Positions 45,695-54,615 of a DNA stretch of 64,000 nucleotides are shown here, one piece after another. This stretch comes from Neorhizobium sp. JUb45 (GTDB taxonomy: Bacteria; Pseudomonadota; Alphaproteobacteria; Rhizobiales; Rhizobiaceae). Where the stretch lies: positions 248,001-312,000 of the forward strand of contig NZ_SLYW01000005.1 in NCBI RefSeq assembly GCF_004343585.1, in the 5' to 3' direction. A program made the translations under genes and the position numbers. The notes below the pieces were generated by a model. That model was not told the origin of the DNA, did no database searches, and worked only from the letters and a program-made list of their open reading frames with translations. The number at the start of each line of letters is the position of its first letter. Within the stretch, counting starts at the first letter, position 1.

Positions 45695-48600
45695 TTACTT
45701 CTTCATCTGCTCCTTGAGAGCAGCCAGCTTTGCGAAAGGCGAATCCGGATCGACCGGTTTTTCCTTACGCGGCGGGCGTGCCTCGAAGCGGGCCGGTTGC
45801 TGCGACTTGTTACGGTCGTTGCGATCATTGCGATCCGGACGGTCACCACGCGGCGGACGATCGCCACCACGATTGTCGGGACGACGGTCGCCACGGTTCG
45901 GCTTGCCGCCATCACGACCACGCGTTTCCTGATCGCCACGGCCTTCCTGGTTACGACCTTCGCCACCGCGACGGTTGTCACGACGCTGCTGGCCTTCACC
46001 GGCTGCAGCCTGGCCTTCGCCACGGTTATTGTTGTTTCCACGACGATCGCCCTGCGGACGTCCGCCACGCTGCTGTTCGCTGCGACCGCCACCCGGACGC
46101 CACAACAGAACCGGCTTCGGCTCTTCAGCTTCAGCGACAGGCGCTTCGGCATCGGCTGCCGGTGCGGCTTCAGTTGCAGTTTCGACTTCGGCGGAAACTT
46201 CCGGCGACGGCTCGACGGCTTCTGCACCAGCCTCAACAGGGGCCGCTTCGACCGCGGGTTCCGCTGACGCTTCGGAAGCGTCCGTTTCGTCCGTGGCAAC
46301 CGCTTCGTCGGCTTCAACAGCAGGCTCTGAGGTCGCAGCAGCGGACGCTGCCGCCGGCTTGGAATCCTCACCGGCGAGGAATGCGGCGGCCTCTTCAGCC
46401 TTCACGGCATCGGCACGATAACCGAGACCCTTGAGAATTTCTTCCATGTCGTCGGCAGTGGCGCCGAGGATGGAAAGCATCGCCGTTGTCGTGGTGAAGC
46501 GACGGCCATCATACGCGCCTTCCGGACGCGGCTGGCCGGGCTTCCACTGCAAGAGCGGACGGATGAGGTCTGCGAGACGCTCGAGGATATCGATGCGCAC
46601 GGCGCGCTTGCCGAGGAATCGGAAGCCGGCCAGACGATAGAACATCCGCTCATAGGTGGCATCGGCAACGACCGAGGTACGGCCGGCAGCCAGAGCCGGA
46701 ATGAGTTCGCCGTAACCCGGCTTGTCGAGGCCATCGTACTTGAGCGCCCAGAGCAGGGTGATCAGCTCTGCTGGCGCCGGCTTCAGCAATGCGGGCATGA
46801 AGATGTGGTAGGCGCCGAAACGCACGCCGTAACGGCGCATCGAGGCACGGCCTTCCTGATCCAGCGACTTGACGTCGTCCGCAACGTCACGGCGGAACAG
46901 CACGCCGAGATTTTCGACGATCTGGAATGCCAGGCCCTTGGCGATGCCCTGCAGGTCTTCGGCACGCGACAGGTCGTCGAGCGGCTTCAGCACGGTTGCG
47001 ATATGATGATTGACGAAGCGCTCGATACGGGCAGCCGCGTGATCACGCGCATTGCCGGTCAGCTGCTCGTCGGAGAGCAGGATGACGCGCGGCCGCATGA
47101 CGTGGTCGCTTTCCGCAAGACGGGCCACCGGATCGCCGAGCCAACGGACGAAACCATCCGAGCCGAGCGCGAGGTCGCCGTTACCGCTCGCGTAAAGCCG
47201 CGCGGCACGTGCCTCGAATTCCAATGCCAGCGCTTTTTGCGCAGCCGTCTGCACGGCCTTGGCATCCGGTCCTTCCGTCCCAGAGACGGCGGTAAACCGG
47301 AAACCGGCAAGTTGTCCGACGTGATGTCCCTCGACGAACACATCGCCATTTACACTAATTTCTGCTTCCAGCATCGCATTCTCTCTCAGGCGCTTCATGA
47401 GCACAGATGTCCTGCGATCAACAAAGCGTTTCGTCAACCTTTCATGTAGCGCGTCCGACAACCTATCCTCGATTTCCCGTGTCTTTTCTTGCCAGTGTGT
47501 CGGATGCGCCAACCAACCCGGGCGATTTGAAACATAAGTCCATGTTCTGATCTGAGCGATTCGCGCCGAAAGCGTGTCGATTTCGCCTTCGGTTCGGTCG
47601 GCCCTTTTCACCTGCTCGGCCATGAAATCTTCATTGACCGCGCCATGCCGTACAAGATCGGAAAAAAGCGTCGAAATCAGGTCCGCGTGATGCGCCGGTG
47701 CAATTCTGCGATAATCGGGAAGCGCGCAGGCATCCCACAGCGTTTCAACCCGCGCCGGCGTCGTCGCCAGATCACGGATTTCGGGATAACGTGACAGGTG
47801 ATCGAGCGCCTGACTGTCGGTTGCCGGCAAGGCGCGTGTCAGACCATGAACGACAGGGCTGACATCGAGGCTGTTGCGCAGATCGCGCAGCGACGAAAAG
47901 TCGAGTTGCTTGGAACGCCACTGCAGCACTTTCACGCTGTCGAACTGGTTGCTTTCGATCCGCTCGACCAGTTCCTCGTCAAAAGGCTGCACCTGACCGG
48001 TCACGCCAAAGGTACCATCGCGCAGATGACGACCGGCACGACCGGCAATCTGCGCCATTTCCGACGGATTGAGATTGCGGAACTGGTAACCGTCGAATTT
48101 GCGGTCCTGCGCAAACGCGACGTGATCCACATCGAGATTGAGGCCCATGCCGATCGCATCCGTGGCGACGAGATATTCGACATCGCCGGACTGGTAGAGC
48201 CCGACCTGGGCATTGCGCGTGCGCGGGCTGAGCGCGCCGAGCACGACAGCCGCACCGCCGCGCTGACGACGGATCAATTCGGCAATCGCATAAACTTCGT
48301 CTGCCGAAAAGGCGACGATGGCAGTGCGTTGCGGCAGGCGGGTGATCTTTTTCTGGCCGGAATAAAACAGCTGCGAAAGGCGTGGCCGCTCGACAATGGT
48401 TATGCCCGGCAGCAGTTTTTCGAGGATCGGCCGCATGGTGGCGGCGCCCAGCAGAAGGGTTTCCTCGCGACCGCGCAGATGCAGGAGGCGATCGGTAAAA
48501 ATATGACCGCGCTCGAGATCGCCTGCCAGCTGCACTTCGTCAATGGCGACGAACGCGGCCTTTGTCTCGCGCGGCATCGCCTCCACCGTGCAGACGGAAA

Positions 48601-48868
48601 AGCGCGCCATATGCGGCGTGATCTTTTCCTCACCGGTGATCAACGCGACATTATGGTGTCCGACCTTTTCGACCAGACGGACATAAACCTCGCGCGCAAG
48701 CAGGCGCAGCGGCAGTCCGATGACGCCCGATCCATGCGCCACCATGCGTTCGATCGCAAAATGCGTCTTGCCGGTATTGGTCGGTCCGAGCACCGCGGTA
48801 ACGCCGCGGCCGCTCAATATCATGGGCTGAACATTCAAGACAAAAGTCCGCACTGAAAACGAGTTCAT
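45695..48868 (-). CDS. Suv3-like DEAD/DEAH-type helicase with Ala/Glu-rich and Arg/Gly-rich tail
   Basis: A 1057-residue superfamily-2 helicase. Walker A is LGPTNTGKTHFAIERM near residue 28, motif II DEVQLAGDLERGH near residue 108, and the C-terminal RecA domain shows DAIGMGLNLDVDHVAF and QIAGRAGRH. The DEVQ box and general layout resemble Suv3-type RNA helicases. From about residue 833 the protein is low-complexity: first acidic Ala/Glu-rich, then RGG/RGD/RND-rich (about 925-1035), ending in SPFAKLAALKEQMKK. Such tails often bind RNA or RNase partners. The start at 48868 lacks a ribosome-binding site and lies in the loop of an inverted repeat; the ATG at 48823 is an alternative. Confidence 0.9.
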   Translation of the reverse strand: MNSFSVRTFVLNVQPMILSGRGVTAVLGPTNTGKTHFAIERMVAHGSGVIGLPLRLLAREVYVRLVEKVGHHNVALITGEEKITPHMARFSVCTVEAMPRETKAAFVAIDEVQLAGDLERGHIFTDRLLHLRGREETLLLGAATMRPILEKLLPGITIVERPRLSQLFYSGQKKITRLPQRTAIVAFSADEVYAIAELIRRQRGGAAVVLGALSPRTRNAQVGLYQSGDVEYLVATDAIGMGLNLDVDHVAFAQDRKFDGYQFRNLNPSEMAQIAGRAGRHLRDGTFGVTGQVQPFDEELVERIESNQFDSVKVLQWRSKQLDFSSLRDLRNSLDVSPVVHGLTRALPATDSQALDHLSRYPEIRDLATTPARVETLWDACALPDYRRIAPAHHADLISTLFSDLVRHGAVNEDFMAEQVKRADRTEGEIDTLSARIAQIRTWTYVSNRPGWLAHPTHWQEKTREIEDRLSDALHERLTKRFVDRRTSVLMKRLRENAMLEAEISVNGDVFVEGHHVGQLAGFRFTAVSGTEGPDAKAVQTAAQKALALEFEARAARLYASGNGDLALGSDGFVRWLGDPVARLAESDHVMRPRVILLSDEQLTGNARDHAAARIERFVNHHIATVLKPLDDLSRAEDLQGIAKGLAFQIVENLGVLFRRDVADDVKSLDQEGRASMRRYGVRFGAYHIFMPALLKPAPAELITLLWALKYDGLDKPGYGELIPALAAGRTSVVADATYERMFYRLAGFRFLGKRAVRIDILERLADLIRPLLQWKPGQPRPEGAYDGRRFTTTTAMLSILGATADDMEEILKGLGYRADAVKAEEAAAFLAGEDSKPAAASAAATSEPAVEADEAVATDETDASEASAEPAVEAAPVEAGAEAVEPSPEVSAEVETATEAAPAADAEAPVAEAEEPKPVLLWRPGGGRSEQQRGGRPQGDRRGNNNNRGEGQAAAGEGQQRRDNRRGGEGRNQEGRGDQETRGRDGGKPNRGDRRPDNRGGDRPPRGDRPDRNDRNDRNKSQQPARFEARPPRKEKPVDPDSPFAKLAALKEQMKK

Positions 48869-48878
48869 CTGCGGACTT
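48844..48878 (-). repeat. Inverted repeat around the helicase start codon
   Basis: AAGTCCGCA at 48844-48852 and TGCGGACTT at 48870-48878 are perfect 9-bp inverted arms enclosing 17 bases that include the ATG at 48866-48868. As mRNA hairpin it would hold the start codon in its loop; as DNA it could be an operator if translation starts at 48823. Confidence 0.6.
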
Positions 48879-49192
48879 GACCGCCGACGGCTTCGCCACA
48901 GATGGCGATAGTGACCTTCAAAGGCAAGCCGTTTCTTGCAATGGGACGATGCCGATCAATGCAAAAACCTGGGCAGTCGAGAAAAACCGAGTCTTTTCCG
49001 CTGCTTGGAACAGGGTGGGAACGAAACGGCGACGAATCGCTGACTTGCCCGGATTCCGCATTTGTTCCGGAGAACCTAACCTTAAACTTATTTTGCGGTG
49101 GACAATGAGGGTATAAATACGATTCATGCTCTTATTTGAATGCAAGATTTCATGCTCTATCCTTTATCCATTGCTAAGAAACGGTACTGACT
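48869..49192. other. Intergenic region between the helicase and luxR-type genes
   Basis: About 324 bases separating two divergent transcripts. It becomes distinctly AT-rich from about 49075 to 49190, so promoters of the regulator are likely there. I saw no convincing lux-box palindrome and no RNA gene. Confidence 0.5.
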
Positions 49193-49273
49193 ATGAATCA
49201 AGAGTTGGTCAGACAAACTGAATTGATTGAGAACAAGCGTGCGAATTTTTCCGTTGCCGGAGGGCTAGAGTGA
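49193..49273 (+). CDS. Possible 26-residue leader peptide overlapping the luxR-type gene
   Basis: An ATG at 49193 opens 26 codons (MNQELVRQTELIENKRANF...) ending in TGA at 49271-49273, which overlaps the GTG start of the regulator (GTGA). The downstream gene's Shine-Dalgarno GGAGGG lies inside its last codons. No clear ribosome-binding site precedes the ATG, so translation is unproven. Confidence 0.35.
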   Translation: MNQELVRQTELIENKRANFSVAGGLE

Positions 49274-50010
49274 CAGTTCACTCGATTTTACAATTTTTGG
49301 TCTTGGCCCACGAGGCGAAAAGCCAGACAGAACTGGCAGCGGAATTCGAGGCGGTGCTGAAGAATTACAATTTCAGCTACTACGGCGTCTGGATGAAATC
49401 CAAATCGCTGGGCTATCTCGATAGTACAGTCCTGTGGGGACGCTCGCCCGATGGTTGGCAGGAAACATATGCCGCCAAGAAATTCGGCCTTGTCGATCCG
49501 ACGATCCGGATGCTCGCGGTGGCACAGCGACCTTTTCGCTGGCGTGAAGCAGTCAGCATGTTTCGCAGCGATCCCAATCGAAAGCGCATCCAGCGGATGA
49601 TGCAGGACGCGTCTCGCAGCGGGCTGCATGACGGCTATACGTTTCCGATCCATGGCCGCAATGGCCTGCTGGGCCATGTAAGCATCGGCGGCCAGTTCAT
49701 CGATCTTTCGCCAGCAGAAATGACGATGTTTGATGCCGCTGCGAAAAAGATGTTCTGGCGCACGCTGGAACTCGGTGGACAGACCTCGCATTTCGAAGCG
49801 ATCAAATCGGTCGAGACGACATTAACGCGCCGTGAAACAGAAGTGCTGCATCTTCTCGCCGAAGGCATGACGTCTCACGAGATCGCCAAGACGCTGACCA
49901 TTTCGAACCATACCGTCGATTGGTACATCAATGCCATTCAGGAAAAGTTCGAGGCCAGCAACCGGCAACATGTCGTCGCCATCGCCTTTCGGCTTGGTCT
50001 TGTCTCGTGA
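49270..50010 (+). CDS. LuxR-family regulator with autoinducer-binding domain (solo)
   Basis: A 246-residue regulator with an N-terminal autoinducer-binding domain and a C-terminal LuxR helix-turn-helix. Pocket residues line up with TraR Trp57, Tyr61, Asp70, Pro71 and Trp85 in GWQETYAAKKFGLVDP and RPFRWREA with the same spacing, and a Gly falls one residue from position 113. The HTH has the conserved Glu, Leu and Gly (LTRRETEVLHLLAEGMTSHEIAKTL). No luxI is in the window. The GTG at 49270 follows GGAGGG at five bases. Confidence 0.9.
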   Translation: MTVHSILQFLVLAHEAKSQTELAAEFEAVLKNYNFSYYGVWMKSKSLGYLDSTVLWGRSPDGWQETYAAKKFGLVDPTIRMLAVAQRPFRWREAVSMFRSDPNRKRIQRMMQDASRSGLHDGYTFPIHGRNGLLGHVSIGGQFIDLSPAEMTMFDAAAKKMFWRTLELGGQTSHFEAIKSVETTLTRRETEVLHLLAEGMTSHEIAKTLTISNHTVDWYINAIQEKFEASNRQHVVAIAFRLGLVS

Positions 50011-50116
50011 GATTGTCGCACACGCCTTTTCCGCGATAGATTGGACTTGATCCGGCAGAATATTAGTGCTCGTCTCGCACTTGCAGCACATCGCAAGTAC
50101 GAATGGGAGTACAGTC

Positions 50117-53100
50117 TTGCCGATCTCGAAAATTCTCGTTGCCAACCGATCCGAAATTGCCATCCGCGTTTTTCGCGCGGCCAATGAGCTCGGGATCAAA
50201 ACTGTCGCCATCTGGGCGGAAGAAGACAAACTCTCGCTGCACCGCTTCAAGGCCGACGAAAGTTATCAGGTCGGCCGCGGCCCGCATCTGGAAAAAGATC
50301 TCGGCCCGATCGAGAGCTATCTGTCTATCTCGGAAGTGATCCGGGTGGCCAAGCTTTCCGGCGCAGATGCGATCCATCCCGGTTATGGGCTGCTGTCGGA
50401 AAGCCCGGAATTCGTCGATGCATGCGATGCGGCCGGCATCATCTTCATCGGCCCGCGACCCGATACGATGCGCCAGCTCGGCAACAAGGTTGCCGCCCGT
50501 AACCTGGCGATCTCGGTCGGCGTGCCGGTCGTACCGGCCACAGAACCGCTGCCGGACGATGCAGCGGAAGTGGCAAAAATGGCCGAGGAGATCGGTTATC
50601 CGGTCATGCTGAAAGCCTCATGGGGCGGCGGCGGACGCGGCATGCGCGCCATTCGCGATCCAAAAGATCTGGCGAGAGAAGTCGTCGAAGCCAAGCGCGA
50701 GGCGATGGCCGCTTTCGGCAAGGACGAGGTCTATCTCGAAAAGCTGGTCGAGAGCGCCCGACACGTCGAGAGCCAGGTTCTGGGCGACACGCACGGCAAT
50801 GTCGTTCATCTGTTCGAGCGCGATTGTTCCATCCAGCGCCGTAACCAGAAGGTCGTGGAACGCGCACCGGCACCTTATCTTTCAGAAGCGCAGCGGGCCG
50901 AACTCGCCGCCTATTCCCTAAAGATCGCCAAGGCCACCAACTATATCGGTGCCGGCACCGTCGAATATCTGATGGATGCGCAGACCGGCAAATTCTACTT
51001 CATTGAGGTCAACCCGCGCATTCAGGTCGAGCACACCGTCACCGAAGTCGTGACCGGCATCGACATAGTCAAGGCGCAAATCCACATCCTCGATGGGTTT
51101 GCGATCGGCACACCCGAATCCGGCGTACCCGCACAGGAGAACATCCGCCTTAACGGCCATGCCCTGCAATGCCGCATCACCACCGAAGATCCGGAACAGA
51201 ACTTTATTCCGGACTACGGCCGCATCACCGCCTATCGCTCGGCTGCCGGTTTCGGCATTCGTCTCGATGGCGGCACGGCTTATACGGGCGCGATCATCAC
51301 CCGCTATTACGATCCGCTTCTGGTGAAGGTGACGGCATCAGGCGCCTCGCCGCAGGAGGCGATCAGCCGCATGGACCGCGCATTGCGTGAATTCCGCATC
51401 CGCGGCGTCGCTACCAATCTGACCTTCCTCGAAGCCATCATCAGCCACGAAAAATTCCGCAACAACACCTATACGACGCGCTTCATCGACACGACGCCAG
51501 AGCTTTTCGAGCAGGTCAAGCGCGCCGACCGCGCCACAAAACTTCTGACCTATCTGGCCGACGTGACAGTCAACGGCCACCCGGAAACCAAGGGAAGGCC
51601 TGAGCCTTCGGTCAATGCGGCCAAGCCGGTTCTTCCCTATGTCAGCGGCGAGATCCAGAGCGGTTCGAAACAGAAGCTCGACGAACTCGGCCCGAAAAAA
51701 TTCGCCGAATGGGTGCGAAGCCATGACCGCGTGCTGGTGACCGACACTACCATGCGCGACGGCCACCAGTCGCTGCTGGCGACACGCGTGCGCACACACG
51801 ACATTGCCCGCGTGGCCGACGTCTATGCCCGCGCGCTGCCAAATCTGTTCTCGCTGGAATGCTGGGGCGGCGCGACCTTCGACGTTTCCATGCGGTTCCT
51901 CACCGAAGATCCGTGGGAACGTCTGGCGCTGATCCGCGACGGTGCACCGAACATTTTGCTGCAGATGCTGCTGCGCGGTGCCAACGGCGTCGGCTACAAG
52001 AACTATCCCGACAATGTCGTGAAATATTTTGTCCGTCAGGCCGCCAAGGGCGGCATCGATCTGTTCCGCGTGTTCGACTGCCTGAACTGGGTCGACAACA
52101 TGCGCGTGTCGATGGATGCGGTGAACGAGGAGAACCGGCTCTGCGAGGCGGCGATCTGCTATACCGGCGACCTCACCAATTCCGCCCGCCCGAAATACGA
52201 CCTCAAATATTATGTCGCATTGGCGCAGGAACTGGAAAAGGCCGGCGCCCATATCATCGCCGTCAAGGACATGGCCGGCCTGTTGAAGCCGGCGGCTGCC
52301 AAAATCCTGTTCAAGGCGTTGCGCGAAGCAACATCGCTGCCGATCCATTTCCACACGCATGACACATCCGGCATTTCCGCCGCGACCGTGCTTGCCGCCG
52401 TGGAAGCAGGCGTCGATGTCGTCGATGCCGCCATGGATGCGCTGTCGGGCAACACGTCGCAGCCATGCCTCGGCTCGATCGTAGAAGCACTTTCCGGCAC
52501 CGAGCGTGATCCGGGTCTCGATCCCGAATGGATCCGAAAGATCTCGTTCTATTGGGAAGCAGTGCGCGGCCAATACGCGGCCTTCGAAAGCGATCTCAAG
52601 GGACCGGCCTCGGAAGTCTATCTGCACGAAATGCCGGGCGGCCAGTTCACCAACCTCAAGGAACAGGCACGTTCGCTGGGGCTGGATACCAAATGGCACA
52701 AGGTTGCCCAGACCTATGCCGACGTGAACCAGATGTTCGGCGATATCGTCAAAGTCACCCCGTCCTCCAAGGTGGTGGGCGACATGGCGCTGATGATGGT
52801 TTCTCAGGACCTCACCGTCGCCGATGTCGAAAATCCGGCCAAGGATATCGCCTTCCCGGATTCGGTCGTCGCCATGCTGAAGGGCGATCTTGGCCAGCCT
52901 CCGGGCGGCTGGCCGGAAGCGATCCAGAAAAAGGCGCTGAAGGGTGACAAGCCCTATACGGCCGTTCCCGGCTCACTGCTGGCGCCGGCCGATCTCGATG
53001 CCGAACGCAAGGAGGTCGAGACCAAGCTGGAGCGCAAGGTCGACGATTTCGAGTTCGCCTCCTACCTGATGTATCCAAAGGTGTTCACCGATTTTGCGCT

Positions 53101-53575
53101 GGCATCGGACACCTATGGACCGGTCTCGGTTCTGCCGACCCACGCCTATTTCTACGGCATGGCGGATGGCGAGGAACTGCTGGCCGACATCGAAAAGGGT
53201 AAGACGCTGGTCATCGTCAACCAGGCAACCAGTGCGCCGGATGCGCAGGGCATGGTGACGGCCTTCTTCGAGCTGAACGGCCAGCCGCGCCGCATCAAGG
53301 TGCCGGATCGCAACCGAACGTCTGCCAGCGCCGTGCGCCGCAAGGCCGAGGTCGGCAATGCCGCCCATCTTGGTGCTCCGATGCCGGGTGTCGTTTCGAC
53401 GGTGGCAGTCTCAGCCGGCCAGACGGTTCAGGCAGGCGACGTTCTGCTCTCCATCGAGGCGATGAAGATGGAAACCGCGCTGCACGCGGAAAAGGACGGC
53501 ACGATCTCGGAAGTGCTGGTGAAAGCCGGCGACCAGATCGACGCCAAGGACCTGCTGATCGTTTACGGCAGCTAA
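50117..53575 (+). CDS. pyc: Pyruvate carboxylase
   Basis: The anaplerotic enzyme making oxaloacetate from pyruvate, bicarbonate and ATP. The 1152-residue chain has all parts: biotin carboxylase (PISKILVANRSEIAIRVF, SWGGGGRGMRAI, EVNPRIQVEHTVTEV), carboxyltransferase (TTMRDGHQSLLATRVRT, FHTHDTSG, KDMAGLLKP), allosteric/tetramerisation region and C-terminal biotinyl domain with the acceptor Lys in EAMKMETAL. The family start corresponds to a TTG at 50117, with GGGAG seven bases upstream; the frame is open to 50066 but the added residues are not family-like. Confidence 0.96.
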   Translation: MPISKILVANRSEIAIRVFRAANELGIKTVAIWAEEDKLSLHRFKADESYQVGRGPHLEKDLGPIESYLSISEVIRVAKLSGADAIHPGYGLLSESPEFVDACDAAGIIFIGPRPDTMRQLGNKVAARNLAISVGVPVVPATEPLPDDAAEVAKMAEEIGYPVMLKASWGGGGRGMRAIRDPKDLAREVVEAKREAMAAFGKDEVYLEKLVESARHVESQVLGDTHGNVVHLFERDCSIQRRNQKVVERAPAPYLSEAQRAELAAYSLKIAKATNYIGAGTVEYLMDAQTGKFYFIEVNPRIQVEHTVTEVVTGIDIVKAQIHILDGFAIGTPESGVPAQENIRLNGHALQCRITTEDPEQNFIPDYGRITAYRSAAGFGIRLDGGTAYTGAIITRYYDPLLVKVTASGASPQEAISRMDRALREFRIRGVATNLTFLEAIISHEKFRNNTYTTRFIDTTPELFEQVKRADRATKLLTYLADVTVNGHPETKGRPEPSVNAAKPVLPYVSGEIQSGSKQKLDELGPKKFAEWVRSHDRVLVTDTTMRDGHQSLLATRVRTHDIARVADVYARALPNLFSLECWGGATFDVSMRFLTEDPWERLALIRDGAPNILLQMLLRGANGVGYKNYPDNVVKYFVRQAAKGGIDLFRVFDCLNWVDNMRVSMDAVNEENRLCEAAICYTGDLTNSARPKYDLKYYVALAQELEKAGAHIIAVKDMAGLLKPAAAKILFKALREATSLPIHFHTHDTSGISAATVLAAVEAGVDVVDAAMDALSGNTSQPCLGSIVEALSGTERDPGLDPEWIRKISFYWEAVRGQYAAFESDLKGPASEVYLHEMPGGQFTNLKEQARSLGLDTKWHKVAQTYADVNQMFGDIVKVTPSSKVVGDMALMMVSQDLTVADVENPAKDIAFPDSVVAMLKGDLGQPPGGWPEAIQKKALKGDKPYTAVPGSLLAPADLDAERKEVETKLERKVDDFEFASYLMYPKVFTDFALASDTYGPVSVLPTHAYFYGMADGEELLADIEKGKTLVIVNQATSAPDAQGMVTAFFELNGQPRRIKVPDRNRTSASAVRRKAEVGNAAHLGAPMPGVVSTVAVSAGQTVQAGDVLLSIEAMKMETALHAEKDGTISEVLVKAGDQIDAKDLLIVYGS

Positions 53576-53583
53576 AATCGATA

Positions 53584-53613
53584 GCGGACGCCTGATGAAA
53601 TTCAGGCGTCCGT
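53584..53613 (+). terminator. Hairpin between convergent pyc and DMT transporter genes
   Basis: CGGACGCCTGA and TCAGGCGTCCG form an 11-bp stem nine bases after the pyc stop. It overlaps the last codons of the opposite transporter gene. A strong T-tract is lacking on the plus strand. Confidence 0.6.
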
Positions 53614-54528
53614 TACCTCGTCCGGCTTGCCGAGACGATAACGACGTGCCGCCAGCCGCTCCGAGAACACGATGAGCAGGCCCGCGCAGAAGATCAGCGC
53701 GGCGCCGACCGCGACATTGCTGGCCGGAATATCCTGCCAGATGACGTAGCCGAGCACAAAAGCCCAGATCAGCGATGAATATTCGAACGGCGCCAGAACC
53801 GACACCGGCGCCCGCCGCATCGCTTCGAACAGGGCCGCCTGAGCGGTTCCGCCGAGCAGACCGACGAGCAGAAGCAACGTGCCGCTGGAAAGATCGAGCG
53901 GCTTCCAGTGGTAGATCGCCATCACACAGGTCATCAGCACGAAGAAGGTGTTGGTGAGCGTCATCTGCACCAGCGTCGATTCGTTCATCGCCGTCTTGCG
54001 CAACAGCACGCTGCCGCACGCCCAGAGAATGGCGGCGAGCAGCGCCAGACCGACCGGGACGGAGATCGTCAGGCCCACCGGATTGGCAGCAATCAGCACC
54101 CCGACGAAACCGAGAATGATCGCCGCCCAGCGCACCGGCGGCACCTTTTCATGCAGGATCGGGATGGCGAGCAGCGTCGCGACAACGGGCGCGGCGTAAT
54201 AGATCGTCGTGAGTTCGGCGAGCTGCAGAGATTTTGCCGCCGTGTAATAGGCAAACCACGCGCCGAGCAGGATCACGCTTCGCAACGCCATCGGCTTCAT
54301 GACGGGCGTGCGCGCCACCCGGCCGATAAAACCGCGTCCGCCGATAATCAGGCAGGCGATCAGGATCGTCATGCTGCGAAAGAAAAGGATCTGCCAGACG
54401 CTGACATCGGCGACCAGAAGTTTGACCACCGCATCGTGCAGCGTGAACACGAAATAGGACGCGCTGACGAAAAGAATGCCGCTGGCTGTGCTGGATTTCA
54501 ATGGATTACGCCCGACGGCGCCTCGCAT
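53602..54528 (-). CDS. EamA/DMT-family transporter
   Basis: A 308-residue membrane protein with ten predicted segments in two EamA halves. Recognisable stretches are GILFVSASYFVFTLHDAVVKLL, QILFFRSMTILIACL, AAPVVATLLAIPILHEKVPPVRW and, in the second half, EAMRRAPVSVLAPFEYSSLIWAFVLGY. Related to transporters of small metabolites; substrate unknown. The C terminus is basic and then acidic (RRYRLGKPDEVTDA). It is transcribed towards pyc. Confidence 0.87.
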   Translation of the reverse strand: MRGAVGRNPLKSSTASGILFVSASYFVFTLHDAVVKLLVADVSVWQILFFRSMTILIACLIIGGRGFIGRVARTPVMKPMALRSVILLGAWFAYYTAAKSLQLAELTTIYYAAPVVATLLAIPILHEKVPPVRWAAIILGFVGVLIAANPVGLTISVPVGLALLAAILWACGSVLLRKTAMNESTLVQMTLTNTFFVLMTCVMAIYHWKPLDLSSGTLLLLVGLLGGTAQAALFEAMRRAPVSVLAPFEYSSLIWAFVLGYVIWQDIPASNVAVGAALIFCAGLLIVFSERLAARRYRLGKPDEVTDA

Positions 54529-54615
54529 GGTTGCAGGCTCTGCGCTTTAGGGTATTTCAGTGGAAATGCAACTGCGATTCTGCTTCGCCCGCAGTGAATG
54601 CCCGTGGAGGAACAC

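Noticed and set aside
45711-46434. Several plus-strand frames rich in Arg, His and Thr repeats
   Set aside because: They are antisense to the repetitive helicase tail and reflect its biased codons, not separate genes.
49075-49192. Search for a lux-box palindrome before the LuxR-type gene
   Set aside because: The region is AT-rich but no 18-20 bp dyad of the lux/tra-box type is evident.
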